DNA of 35,738 nt from Spirochaetota bacterium (lineage in GTDB: Bacteria > Spirochaetota > Spirochaetia > Treponematales > Rectinemataceae): assembly GCA_022711355.1 (NCBI GenBank), contig JAKLFE010000045.1, positions 1-35,738 of the forward strand. Reading direction: 5' to 3'. Shown here piece after piece: positions 1 through 7,665 of the stretch. Both the position numbers and the translations under genes were made by a program. Each line of letters begins with the position of its first letter. The stretch's first letter is position 1. Under the pieces are notes generated by a model that worked only from the letters and a program-made list of their open reading frames with translations, did not search any database and was not told the DNA's origin.

Positions 1-82
1 AGTCGCGGTAGGGGTCCGAGGCGTGGTGGAGGTGATGCTCGCACTGCGGGTTGGCGCAGAAGGGCGGGCTGAAGTCGGGCAT
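1..82 (-). CDS. N-terminal fragment of an unknown protein with a possible zinc ribbon
   Basis: An ATG at 82-80 on the minus strand opens a frame that stays open to the window edge, giving 27 residues. It begins MPDFSPPFCANPQCEHH, so a CxxxxC pair is followed by histidines. AGGG lies about 6 nt before the ATG as a weak ribosome-binding site. Cys-Asn-Pro-type openings of this kind occur at the start of some zinc-ribbon proteins related to transposases, but the fragment is too short to assign. It is divergent from mrfA. Confidence 0.35.
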   Translation of the reverse strand, partial: MPDFSPPFCANPQCEHHLHHASDPYRD

Positions 83-184
83 ACAGACCCTACGCGCCCC
101 GCCAGGCCTCCTGCTTCAACGCCAACATTTTTAGATGCACTCTAGAATAAGCCCCAGACGGTGTCGTCGAAACGTACTTTGGTG

Positions 185-197
185 TAGTATTCATCTC
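185..197 (+). promoter_or_regulatory. Possible -10 box (TAGTAT) just upstream of mrfA
   Basis: TAGTAT at 185-190 ends 7 nt before the chosen ATG at 198. No ribosome-binding site is visible and no good -35 box is found at 16-18 nt. It is listed because the spacing matches the leaderless-like promoters elsewhere in the window. Alone the evidence is weak. Confidence 0.25.
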
Positions 198-2600
198 ATG
201 AAATCGGACTCCCCTTCGGCTTTCGTCGAGCGATTCCTCGCCGACCCGGAGATTGCTCCCTGCATCGCGCATGTTGAGACCATGCCTGCGAAGGTAGCCT
301 CTTGGGCGCCTTTACCTCTCGAACTGGATCCCGCGCTCGCGAAGGCCCTAGCCTCCCGTGGCTTGAGCCGGCTGTATATCCACCAGGCCGAGGCCTATCG
401 CTTGGCCAGGGCTCGCGAGGACTTCGTCGTCGTAACGCCTACGGCAAGCGGCAAGACGCTCTGCTACAACCTTCCCGTGGTGCAGACCCTCCTCGAGGAG
501 CCTGTCTCCCGCGCCCTCTACCTCTTCCCGACCAAGGCCCTTTCCCAGGATCAGCAAGCCGAGCTTGGCGAGATAGCCCTCGGGGGAGACCTGCCCATCA
601 AGGTGTACACCTACGACGGGGATACGCCCGACTCGCTCCGCATGGCGGCGAGGGATTCGGGCCGCGTGGTGATCACGAATCCCGATATGCTCCATTCCGG
701 GGTCCTGCCCAACCACGCCAAGTGGATCAACTTCTTCACGAACCTCCGCTACGTCGTCGTGGACGAGATGCACGCCTATCGCGGCGTCTTCGGCAGCCAC
801 GTCGCCAACGTCCTGAGGCGCCTCCAGCGGGTGGCGGCCTTCTACGGAGCCCAGCCGACCTTCATCCTCTGCTCGGCGACCATAGGCAACCCCGCCGAGC
901 TCGCCCGGGCCCTCACGGGCCGCGAGGCAAAAGCCATAACCGAGAACGGCGCCCCCCGCGGGGAGCGGCGCGTCGTTCTCTATAATCCGCCCCTCGTGGA
1001 CCGCGAGCAGGGAATCCGCCGGAGCACGGCGACCGAGTCCGAGAAGATCGCCGTTGGCCTCTTGCGCGCGGGAGTCAAGACCATCCTCTTCGCCCGCTCC
1101 CGCCTCAAGGTCGAGCTCATCGCCTCCTACATCTCCGCGGCCCTCGCCAACCGCTACACCGAGGACTCTCGCATCCGGGTTAGCCCCTACCGTTCGGGGC
1201 TCCTGCCCAGCGAGCGCAGGGCCATAGAGCGAGGCCTCCGCGAGGGCAGCATCCAAGGAGTCGTTTCAACTAACGCGCTCGAGCTCGGAATCGACATCGG
1301 CGGCCTCGACGCGGCCGTGGTGGCGGGCTTCCCGGGCAGCTTCGCGAGCTTCTGGCAGCAGTCCGGAAGGGCGGGGAGGCGCGGCTCGGTCTCGCTGGCC
1401 ATCCTGGTCGCCTCATCGGCGCCGTTGGACCAGTATATCATCTCGCATCCCGAGTACTTCTTCGGGCGCAGCCCGGAGTGCGCCCGGATCGATCCGGACA
1501 ATCCCTACATCTTCGCCGACCACGTCAAGTGCGCGGCTTTCGAGCTGCCCTTCGCCGAAGGCGAGCCGTTCGGCGAGGAGGCCGGGGGCCAGCCCCCCGC
1601 GGCTCGAGCCGAGGCGACGGCGGAAGCCCTCTCCCTCCTCGAGGAGGAGGGGCTCGTGCGCCTCACCCGCCGGAGATGGTTCTGGTCCGCCGACGGCTAC
1701 CCGAGCGAGCGGATCTCCCTGCGCTCGGCGACCGCCGACAACGTGGTCATCATCGACGAGACGCCGCGGAGCGGCGGGGGGGGAGGCAGGAGGGTGATCG
1801 GGGAGATGGATCGGCCGAGCGCGAAGGAGCTCATCTTCGACGACGCCGTCTACATCCACCTCGGCCGCCAGTACATCGTCCGCAAGCTCGACGTGGAGAA
1901 CCGGACCTGCCACGTGGCCGAGCGGGAAGTCGACTACTGGACCGACGCGGTGGTGAAGACCGACATCCAGGTCCTCACCGAGGACGAGCGAGCTTCCGTA
2001 CCCGGCGTATCCCTCGAGTACGCCCTCGGCGACGTGCTGGTGCGGAGCCAGGCGGAGAAGTTCAAGAAGCTGCGCTTCCACAGCCACGAGAACGTCGGCT
2101 ACGGGGAGATCAGCCTCCCGCCCGAGGAGATGCAGACCCGCTCCCTGGTCCTCCTCCTGGCTCCGGAAAGCTTGGGCGGCGGAGCCCTCCCTTCCGGCAG
2201 GGACGAGGCCCTTCGGGCCGCCGTCCTGGCCGGCGCAGGACGGGTCCTCCATGACATCGCCCCCGCCTTCCTGATGTGCGATCCGCGGGACCTCGGCCGG
2301 GCGGAGCGCCTCCGCGATCCCCACTTCGGCCGGCCGGCGATCTACTTCTACGATCGCTACCCCGGCGGAACGGGCTTGGCCGAGGCCCTGGCTACGCGCC
2401 TCGCCGCGGTCCTGGGCGCGGCCCGCGAGCGCCTGGCCGCCTGCCCCTGCTCCCGCGGCTGCCCATCCTGCGTCGGCGTGGATTTCGCCGAGGCGGGGCA
2501 GGGCGGCCCCATCTCCTCGGCGGTCGACGGGGAGGCGGTCAAGGCGGGAGCCCTCGGGCTGCTGGAGCTCCTCGGGGGAGGTCGTGGCTTCCGGCCTTAA
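198..2600 (+). CDS. mrfA: MrfA/YprA-type DEAD/DEAH-box helicase with C-terminal cysteine cluster
   Basis: An 800-residue superfamily 2 helicase. Visible motifs are Walker A TPTASGKT (about residue 80), the DEMH box (about 188), CSAT motif III (about 225), and QQSGRAGRRG motif VI (about 386). Near the C-terminus (about 747) a four-cysteine cluster, CPCSRGCPSC, matches the DUF1998 metal-binding domain. This layout is that of Bacillus subtilis MrfA (YprA), a 3'-5' DNA helicase in mitomycin-type damage repair. The next gene encodes its usual partner nuclease, MrfB, overlapping by 17 bp, which strongly supports the call. The ATG at 198 was chosen because the frame upstream reads as low-complexity Arg/Cys sequence. 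There is no clear ribosome-binding site before it. The family is certain; the damage specificity is inferred. Confidence 0.9.
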   Translation: MKSDSPSAFVERFLADPEIAPCIAHVETMPAKVASWAPLPLELDPALAKALASRGLSRLYIHQAEAYRLARAREDFVVVTPTASGKTLCYNLPVVQTLLEEPVSRALYLFPTKALSQDQQAELGEIALGGDLPIKVYTYDGDTPDSLRMAARDSGRVVITNPDMLHSGVLPNHAKWINFFTNLRYVVVDEMHAYRGVFGSHVANVLRRLQRVAAFYGAQPTFILCSATIGNPAELARALTGREAKAITENGAPRGERRVVLYNPPLVDREQGIRRSTATESEKIAVGLLRAGVKTILFARSRLKVELIASYISAALANRYTEDSRIRVSPYRSGLLPSERRAIERGLREGSIQGVVSTNALELGIDIGGLDAAVVAGFPGSFASFWQQSGRAGRRGSVSLAILVASSAPLDQYIISHPEYFFGRSPECARIDPDNPYIFADHVKCAAFELPFAEGEPFGEEAGGQPPAARAEATAEALSLLEEEGLVRLTRRRWFWSADGYPSERISLRSATADNVVIIDETPRSGGGGGRRVIGEMDRPSAKELIFDDAVYIHLGRQYIVRKLDVENRTCHVAEREVDYWTDAVVKTDIQVLTEDERASVPGVSLEYALGDVLVRSQAEKFKKLRFHSHENVGYGEISLPPEEMQTRSLVLLLAPESLGGGALPSGRDEALRAAVLAGAGRVLHDIAPAFLMCDPRDLGRAERLRDPHFGRPAIYFYDRYPGGTGLAEALATRLAAVLGAARERLAACPCSRGCPSCVGVDFAEAGQGGPISSAVDGEAVKAGALGLLELLGGGRGFRP

Positions 2601-3852
2601 AAGCCGCCTCGCGCGGCTGCGCGAGCTCGGCATGACCCGCGCCTCGAGCCTTCCCGCCGCGGTCGGCCCGGGAGAGGGAGGTCCTGCGCGCGCGCTGAGG
2701 AGGGGAGGGGAGGAACGTGGGTCCCGACCGAGCTCGGCCGCGCGCCCCTCCTTCCTCTCGGGCTGGAGGGAGCTGGACGAGCTCCTATGGACCCGGGAGC
2801 TATCCTTCTCCCTCGGCTTCCCTCCCCATATCGATCCGGCGCCCTTCAGCCTCGGCTCGCGGCCGAAGGGAGCCTTCGGGCCGGGGCAGCTCCCCGAGGC
2901 CGCCCCCCTCGCGCGCGAGTCGCTCCGCTTCTTCGACTTCGAGACGAGCGGCCTATCGGGCGGGACCGGGACCGTCGCCTTCCTCGCGGCCGTGGGCCGC
3001 TTCGAGGGAAGCGATTTCCTCGTCACGCAGCTCTTCCTCGAGGACTACCCGGGGGAGGGCGCCTACCTCGAGGCCCTTCTCGCCTCCCTCGGCGCGCCCG
3101 CGAAGCCGGGCGGAGCGATGAACGGGACCGCGGTCTTCACCTACAACGGGAAGTCCTTCGACCTTCCGCTCCTGCGGAGCCGCTGCGTCATGAACGGCCT
3201 GCCGATCCCCGCGCTCCGCGACTACGACGCCCTCCGCTGCGCGCGCAGGCTCTGGGCCCGGATCTACGGGGGGGCCTCGCTCGGCCTCCTCGAGCGCGAG
3301 GTCCTCGGCCTCGAGCGCGGCGAGGACGTGCCGGGCTCCGATATCCCGGGCATTTGGTTCGAGTACCTCCGCAGGGGCGACCATCCCCTCATGGGGGCGG
3401 TTATGGCGCACAACGCGAGCGACGTGTCCACCCTCGCTGCCCTGGTTTCGCGCATCGACCAGTCGTTCGAGCGCCCGGGGAAGCTCGCCGCCTCGGCTTC
3501 GATCGACCGCGGCGGCCTCGGCCGCGATCTCCTGCGGCTCGGCCGGTGTGCCGAGGGCGAGGGCCTGCTCGAGGCCGCCGCAGGCGAGGGCGACGAGGCG
3601 GCGGGCCTCCTCCTGTCCCGGCGATATCGGCGGCTGGGGCGCGTCGAGGAAAGGCGCGCTATCCTCGAGCTCCTGCCTCGGAGCCGCCGCTCCTGCGTCG
3701 AGCGCGCCAAGTTCTACGAGCATTCCTCGAGGGAGCTCGGGGCGGCCCTGGCCTGGGCGCGGGAAGCGGCGGGCCTGTCGGTATCCGAGGACGAGCGGGT
3801 CGCCGACGAGGCGCGCGTCGCGAGGCTCCAGAGGAAGCTGGCGAGGGCCTAG
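2584..3852 (+). CDS. mrfB: MrfB/YprB-type DnaQ-fold exonuclease
   Basis: A 422-residue protein. Residues about 115-290 form an RNase H-like (DnaQ/DEDD) nuclease: FFDFETSGLSGG carries the first Asp-Glu pair, YNGKSFDLPLL (about 187) the second motif, and HNASDVSTLAALV (about 275) a third. The C-terminal third is helical and TPR-like (GRCAEGEGLL, RRYRRLGRVEERR), as in Bacillus YprB/MrfB, which has similar length. The family is a metal-dependent DNA exonuclease acting with the helicase encoded just upstream. The GTG start at 2584 lies inside the end of mrfA; GGGGGAGG (2574-2581) is a strong but very close ribosome-binding site. An in-frame ATG at 2632 is the alternative. The gene is convergent with rlmN. 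Confidence 0.85.
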   Translation: MASGLKSRLARLRELGMTRASSLPAAVGPGEGGPARALRRGGEERGSRPSSAARPSFLSGWRELDELLWTRELSFSLGFPPHIDPAPFSLGSRPKGAFGPGQLPEAAPLARESLRFFDFETSGLSGGTGTVAFLAAVGRFEGSDFLVTQLFLEDYPGEGAYLEALLASLGAPAKPGGAMNGTAVFTYNGKSFDLPLLRSRCVMNGLPIPALRDYDALRCARRLWARIYGGASLGLLEREVLGLERGEDVPGSDIPGIWFEYLRRGDHPLMGAVMAHNASDVSTLAALVSRIDQSFERPGKLAASASIDRGGLGRDLLRLGRCAEGEGLLEAAAGEGDEAAGLLLSRRYRRLGRVEERRAILELLPRSRRSCVERAKFYEHSSRELGAALAWAREAAGLSVSEDERVADEARVARLQRKLARA

Positions 3853-3880
3853 GGAGGATAGGCCCGAGGCCCGGCCGGGC

Positions 3881-3922
3881 GCGCGGCGTATCGCCGAGCT
3901 GGCCGCAGGCTCCCATGGCGCC
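3881..3922 (-). repeat. Diverged copy of the rlmN 3' end (partner 3979-4020)
   Basis: These 42 bp match 3979-4020, inside the last codons of rlmN, at 39 of 42 positions. Read on the minus strand the copy encodes MGACGQLGDTPRA, against MGACGQLGDTLRA in the real gene. It therefore repeats the conserved CGQL motif that holds the catalytic cysteine. It lies about 50 bp beyond the rlmN stop codon and has no gene of its own. A perfect 12-bp palindrome, GCCCGGCCGGGC (3869-3880), abuts it. The spacer 3853-3972 holds nothing else recognised. Confidence 0.8.
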
Positions 3923-3972
3923 GGGACCGTCGCTGTCGCCGCTGCGCGGCTCCATCGCCGCGGCCGCGCTCG

Positions 3973-5001
3973 CTAGGCGCGCAGCGTGTCGCCGAGCTGG
4001 CCGCAGGCTCCCATGACGCCGCGGCCGCGGCGCATGCGGCGCGAGGCGGTCATGCCCGCGCGCTCGAGCACGGCGGCGAAGGCCTCGAGCTCGGCACGGC
4101 TCGGTTCGGAGAAGGGGAGCCCCGGGACCTTGTTCCAGGGGATGAGGTTGACCTGGACTTTGAGGGGAGAGGCCCAGCGGACCAGGGCCTCGGCGTCGGC
4201 CGGGCTCGAGTTGCGGCCGCCCATGAGGGCCGCCTCGAGCGTTATGCGCTCTCCCGTGGCCGCCTGGTAGCGCGCGAGCGCGTCCTTGAGCGCGGCGAGG
4301 TCCCATCTGCTGTTGACGGGCATGAGCTCGCCCCGCAGCCCGTCGTCCGCCGAGGTGAGCGAGACCGCGAGCCTGACCTTGGGGCCATGCTCGGCGAGGT
4401 CGAGGATGCCGGGCACCACGCCGCTGGTCGATATGGTTATCTTACGGAGCGATAGGCCGATGCCCCTGGGGTCGGAGAGGATCGCGATGGCCTTGCGTAC
4501 GGCGCCCAGGTTGAGCATGGGCTCGCCCATGCCCATGAAGACCACGTTGGAGATCGCGCCGCGGCCCGCGGCCGCGCGGAGGAAGCGGAACTGCTCGACG
4601 ATCTCGCCGGCCGAGAGGTCGCGCAGGTACCCGAGGCTCCCGGTCTTGCAGAAGGCGCAGCCCATGGGGCAGCCTACCTGGCAGGAGAGGCAGGCCGTCC
4701 TCCGTCCCTCGAGGTCCTCGAGGAGGACGCACTCGACGGCGGCGCCGTCGGCGAGGCGGACCTGGAGCTTGATCGAGCCGTCGGGATCCTCGAGCCTCGC
4801 CGCGGGCGACGAGGAGTCGACGCGCGGGCGGAGCCCGGCGAGGCGGGAGCGCTCGGCGGCGGGAAGGTCGGTCATCTCCTCCCAGCCCGAGGCTCCCCGC
4901 GCGATCCAGCGGTAGACCTGGCGGGCTCGGTAGGGCTCGCCGAGCGCGAGGGCCTCGCCGAGTTCCTCGGGCGAGAGGCCCGCGAGGGATTCGCCTTCCA
5001 T
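3973..5001 (-). CDS. rlmN: RlmN, dual-specificity 23S rRNA/tRNA adenine-C2 methyltransferase
   Basis: A 342-residue radical SAM enzyme. The iron-sulfur motif is CPMGCAFC, with C111, C115 and C118. GMGEPMLN and the closing MGACGQL are typical of RlmN; C333 corresponds to the C-terminal catalytic cysteine. The family methylates C2 of A2503 in 23S rRNA and A37 in some tRNAs. The start ATG (5001-4999) shares its A with the TGA of the upstream TPR gene (TGATG), so translation is probably coupled. It is the last gene of the leftward smpB-rsmD-small protein-TPR-rlmN operon. The protein ends only nine residues after C333, shorter than the E. coli tail, and a diverged copy of this 3' end lies just downstream. 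Confidence 0.95.
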   Translation of the reverse strand: MEGESLAGLSPEELGEALALGEPYRARQVYRWIARGASGWEEMTDLPAAERSRLAGLRPRVDSSSPAARLEDPDGSIKLQVRLADGAAVECVLLEDLEGRRTACLSCQVGCPMGCAFCKTGSLGYLRDLSAGEIVEQFRFLRAAAGRGAISNVVFMGMGEPMLNLGAVRKAIAILSDPRGIGLSLRKITISTSGVVPGILDLAEHGPKVRLAVSLTSADDGLRGELMPVNSRWDLAALKDALARYQAATGERITLEAALMGGRNSSPADAEALVRWASPLKVQVNLIPWNKVPGLPFSEPSRAELEAFAAVLERAGMTASRRMRRGRGVMGACGQLGDTLRA

Positions 5002-6140
5002 CAGGCCCGCTGCATCCTCGCCAAGGCGTCCTGGATGTAGACGTTGCGGATGCCGAGGCGCTGGAAGTCCGAGAGGGCCTCTATCGCCTTCTGCCGCTCG
5101 CCCGAGGCCTTGTAGCACTCGGCCAGCTCGATGTAGAGGCGGTAGTTCTTGGGGTCGTTCTGGATGAGCTTGCGCAGGGAGACGATGGCGTCCTGGTGCT
5201 TGCCCTGCATGCGGGCGATGACCGCCAGGCCGAGGACGGCGTAGACGTCGAACTCGATGTTGAGGGCGCGCTCGTAGTACTGGGCCGACTTCTCGTACTC
5301 GCCCATGCTCCGATAGGCGTCGCCGGCTCGGGTGAGGATGACCTTGTTCCGGGGATCCTTGTCGAGGATGCGGTTCCAGAAGCCGAGGGACTCAGCCGGG
5401 ATGCCGGTGCCCCGGTAGCAGTCGGCCAGGCCGAAGAGGGCGTAGAAGTTGTCCGGCTCCTTGGCGAGGGCCTTCTCGAAGTAAGGGACGCCGAGCTCGA
5501 ACTGCTTGAGCTTGCGGTAGCAGTTCCCGATCGAGGTGAGGACGCGGATATCCACGTTGTCGCCCTGGAGCTCGACCATGCGCTGCCAGAAGCCGAGGGC
5601 GTCCTTGTATTCCTTGAAATCGTAATGCAGGTGGCCGAGGCCTATGAGGGCGTAGGGATTGTCGGCCTCCATCTCGAGGACGCGGAGGTAGATGGCCTTG
5701 GACTTGCGGAAGTCACGGACCTTTCGGTAGGCGTCGGCCACGCGGGTGAGGACCGTGATGTTCTTGTTGTCGTGGAGGAGGTACTGCTCCCAGATCTCGA
5801 TGGCTTTCTGGTACTGGTTCAGGGCTTTGTAGCAGTCGGCGAGGCCGAAGAGGGCGTAGTTGTTGCCGGGATGGTAGACGAGGCACTTCTTGTAATGGTC
5901 GACGGCGTCGCGGAAGGCCCCGCGCTTGCGGGCCGCGTCCCCGAGCCCGACCAGGGCGTAGTTGTTCTCGCGGTCCCGCTCGAGGATGCGGGCGAAGCAC
6001 TCCTCGGCCTCCTCGATCCGGTTCTCCTTGAGGTACTGATACCCGCGCTTGGATAGGTCCGCGATCTCGGCAAGCTCGGGATTCTGGGGCTCGCGAGCCG
6101 TCTCTCGGCGAATCGGGTCCTGATTGTCGTGATCGCTCAT
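5001..6140 (-). CDS. Soluble tetratricopeptide-repeat protein
   Basis: A 379-residue protein made almost entirely of 34-residue TPR units from about residue 30 to the end (for example NYALFGLADCYKALNQYQKA and NPYALIGLGHLHYDFKEYKD). There is no signal peptide or membrane segment, so it is probably cytoplasmic. TPR arrays bind partner proteins; no catalytic domain is present and the partner is unknown. The start is supported by a purine-rich GAAGAAGAGGAC just upstream. The ATG overlaps the stop of the 113-residue gene by 4 bp (ATGA), and the gene's own stop is fused to the rlmN start. This coupling suggests balanced synthesis of the three proteins. Similar TPR proteins are found in treponemes; the specific role is not known. 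Confidence 0.85.
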   Translation of the reverse strand: MSDHDNQDPIRRETAREPQNPELAEIADLSKRGYQYLKENRIEEAEECFARILERDRENNYALVGLGDAARKRGAFRDAVDHYKKCLVYHPGNNYALFGLADCYKALNQYQKAIEIWEQYLLHDNKNITVLTRVADAYRKVRDFRKSKAIYLRVLEMEADNPYALIGLGHLHYDFKEYKDALGFWQRMVELQGDNVDIRVLTSIGNCYRKLKQFELGVPYFEKALAKEPDNFYALFGLADCYRGTGIPAESLGFWNRILDKDPRNKVILTRAGDAYRSMGEYEKSAQYYERALNIEFDVYAVLGLAVIARMQGKHQDAIVSLRKLIQNDPKNYRLYIELAECYKASGERQKAIEALSDFQRLGIRNVYIQDALARMQRA

Positions 6141-6478
6141 TTTTCGTCCTCTTCTTCCCGAAGGAGGTTTTGTATGACGAGGGACACCGTCGCGATCGAA
6201 GACTCGATGCGCCGCTCATCGTGGGCCAGCCAGAACATCTTCAGGGCGTCTACGGGACGGCGCTCGGCCAGGTAGCGCTCGCCCACGCGGATAAGGCCGT
6301 CGGAGTATCCAGTAGTCTGGAAGATCCTGCGCGCGGTCTCTATATCCCCCCGGTTGAAAAGCTCGTTGCCCCGCCGATTGAGTCTGGCTTTGTCGCCGGA
6401 TACCACCTCGGGCTGAGGTCGATCCGCCGTCTTGATGAGTCCTTCGGATGGAAACCGAGCGAACGGGTTTTTATCCAT
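6137..6478 (-). CDS. Small conserved-type hypothetical protein preceding the TPR gene
   Basis: A 113-residue protein beginning MDKNPFARFPSEGL, with a helical region (RRGNELFNRGDIETARRIF, then YLAERRPVDALKMFWLAHD) that looks like one or two degenerate TPR-like helix pairs. It ends in an acidic EEEDEK tail. There is no signal peptide. The start was chosen because a strong sigma-70-type promoter lies just upstream (6498-6526); the mRNA leader would be only about 12 nt, with no clear ribosome-binding site. It overlaps the TPR gene by 4 bp (ATGA), so the two products may work together. Function unknown. Confidence 0.75.
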   Translation of the reverse strand: MDKNPFARFPSEGLIKTADRPQPEVVSGDKARLNRRGNELFNRGDIETARRIFQTTGYSDGLIRVGERYLAERRPVDALKMFWLAHDERRIESSIATVSLVIQNLLREEEDEK

Positions 6479-6497
6479 ACGAGTGCCGTACCCCAAA

Positions 6498-6526
6498 AAT
6501 ATAGGATAAATCGCGAAAACAATCAA
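6498..6526 (-). promoter_or_regulatory. Sigma-70-type promoter internal to the smpB operon
   Basis: On the minus strand, -35 TTGATT (6526-6521) and -10 TATATT (6503-6498) are 17 bp apart, in an island of AT-rich DNA. The -35 box overlaps the rsmD stop codon (6525-6523). It should start transcripts near 6491 for the 113-residue gene, the TPR gene and rlmN. Confidence 0.7.
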
Positions 6527-7083
6527 CCTTCCCTTTCTAAAATCTCCAATTCCTTTCGATAGAAGCGCACCCGCGAACGCCCGTAGACGCGCTCGTCCTC
6601 GCGGCGGAGGACGCCGAGCGCCTCGGGCATGGGATCCTCCGCGGGGTAGTGGAGGACGACGAGGCCTCCCGCGGCGCAGGTCGGCCCCTCGGCGAGGCCG
6701 CGGAGGAGCTCGAGTCGATAGCGGTAGGGAAAGGGCGGGTCGCAGAACACGATGGAATAGGAGGCGGAGTTGCGCAGGAGGAAGCGCTCGACGGGCATGG
6801 ACTTGCACTCGATGCGGCGCTCGGAGATCGAGACGTTCCGGAGGAGGACGGGGAATTTCGCGGGATCCTTCTCCACGCAGGCGACGGGATCGGCTCCCCT
6901 GCTCGCTGCCTCGAGGGCGATGATGCCCGAGCCGGAGAAGAGGTCGAGGAATGAGAGCCCCGTGAGGTCGCCGAGGATGGCGAAGACCGATTCGCGCATG
7001 CGGTCCATGGCGGGGCGGATGTCCATGCCTCCCTGCGCGACCTCGACCTTGCGGCCTCGGTAGAGGCCTCCCGTGATCCGCAC
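6523..7083 (-). CDS. rsmD: RsmD, 16S rRNA m2G966 methyltransferase
   Basis: A 186-residue class I SAM methyltransferase of normal family length. VRITGGLYRGRK at the N-terminus, FLDLFSGSGIIALEAASRG (SAM binding) and the catalytic FCDPPFPY all match RsmD, which makes N2-methylguanosine 966 in 16S rRNA. The start is GTG at 7083-7081, giving the (M)RITGG opening typical of the family and lying 2 bp after the smpB stop. The gene belongs to the leftward operon with smpB. A promoter for the following genes sits on its stop codon. Confidence 0.93.
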   Translation of the reverse strand: MRITGGLYRGRKVEVAQGGMDIRPAMDRMRESVFAILGDLTGLSFLDLFSGSGIIALEAASRGADPVACVEKDPAKFPVLLRNVSISERRIECKSMPVERFLLRNSASYSIVFCDPPFPYRYRLELLRGLAEGPTCAAGGLVVLHYPAEDPMPEALGVLRREDERVYGRSRVRFYRKELEILEREG

Positions 7084-7085
7084 GG

Positions 7086-7556
7086 CTAGGCCTCGCTCCG
7101 CCCGCGGAAGTCCCGGCGCAGGTCCCGGTCGACGTCCCGCGCCTTGATGTCGGCGCGCTTGTCGAACTGCTTCTTGCCCTTGCACAAGCCGAGCTCGACC
7201 TTGACGAGGCCGCGCTTCAGGTAGATCGAGAGAAGGATGAGGGTGTAGCCCTTTTCCCGGACGCGGCGGTCGACGCGCTTTATCTCCTGGGCCTTGAGCA
7301 GGAGCTTCTTCTGGCGGTCGGGGTCGTGGTTGAACACCGAGGAGAAGCCGTACTCGGCAACGTGGAAGTTCCTGAGCCAGACCTCGCCCGATCGGACCTC
7401 GGCGAAGGCGTCCTGGAAGGAGACCTTGCCGTCCTTGATCGACTTGACCTCGGTGCCGAGGAGGACGACGCCGCACTCGAAGGTCTCGTCGACCGAGTAA
7501 TCGTAGCGCGCGCGGCGGTTCACGGCGACGACCTTGACGCCTTCGGGTATGCTCAT
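7086..7556 (-). CDS. smpB: SmpB, tmRNA-binding protein for ribosome rescue
   Basis: A 156-residue protein, the usual length. NRRARYDY, GTEVKSIKDGKVSFQDAFAE and LKRGLVKVELGLCKGKKQFD are hallmark SmpB segments, and the basic C-terminal tail ends RDLRRDFRGRSEA. It delivers tmRNA to stalled ribosomes. The ATG at 7556 was preferred over a more distal in-frame start at 7595 because a near-consensus promoter occupies 7568-7595. With that promoter the leader is only about 5 nt. It is the first gene of the leftward operon and is divergent from lepB. No tmRNA gene is visible in the window. Confidence 0.95.
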   Translation of the reverse strand: MSIPEGVKVVAVNRRARYDYSVDETFECGVVLLGTEVKSIKDGKVSFQDAFAEVRSGEVWLRNFHVAEYGFSSVFNHDPDRQKKLLLKAQEIKRVDRRVREKGYTLILLSIYLKRGLVKVELGLCKGKKQFDKRADIKARDVDRDLRRDFRGRSEA

Positions 7557-7567
7557 CTGGCCGTTAG

Positions 7568-7595
7568 AGTATAGAATCGCGCTCGGGCTTGTCAA
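7568..7595 (-). promoter_or_regulatory. Strong promoter for smpB
   Basis: On the minus strand a perfect -35 TTGACA (7595-7590) and -10 TATACT (7573-7568) are 16 bp apart. The expected start site is about 5 nt from the smpB ATG, so the mRNA is almost leaderless. The -35 box overlaps a -35-like box for lepB on the other strand. Confidence 0.75.
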
Positions 7596-7617
7596 CGCGA
7601 CCTCTTCGTGCTAGTGT
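7589..7617 (+). promoter_or_regulatory. Possible promoter for lepB, sharing its -35 box with the smpB promoter
   Basis: TTGTCA (7589-7594) and TAGTGT (7612-7617) are 17 bp apart. The near-palindrome TTGTCAA serves as -35 on both strands. The -10 box is weak, so this is tentative. The leader would be about 42 nt, with GGGGGG before the lepB ATG. Confidence 0.4.
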
Positions 7618-7665
7618 CCAAGCCCGCAAGCTCGCATCCAGCTCATCTCCTACCACGGGGGGCAC

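Noticed and set aside
5002..5118. Longer RlmN start near 5118
   Set aside because: The extra 39 residues are translated from the end of the TPR gene in another frame. The ATG at 5001 is joined to the TPR stop and gives normal length.
6479..6808. Longer start for the 113-residue protein
   Set aside because: The extension is antisense-type shadow sequence of rsmD and lies upstream of the promoter at 6498-6526.
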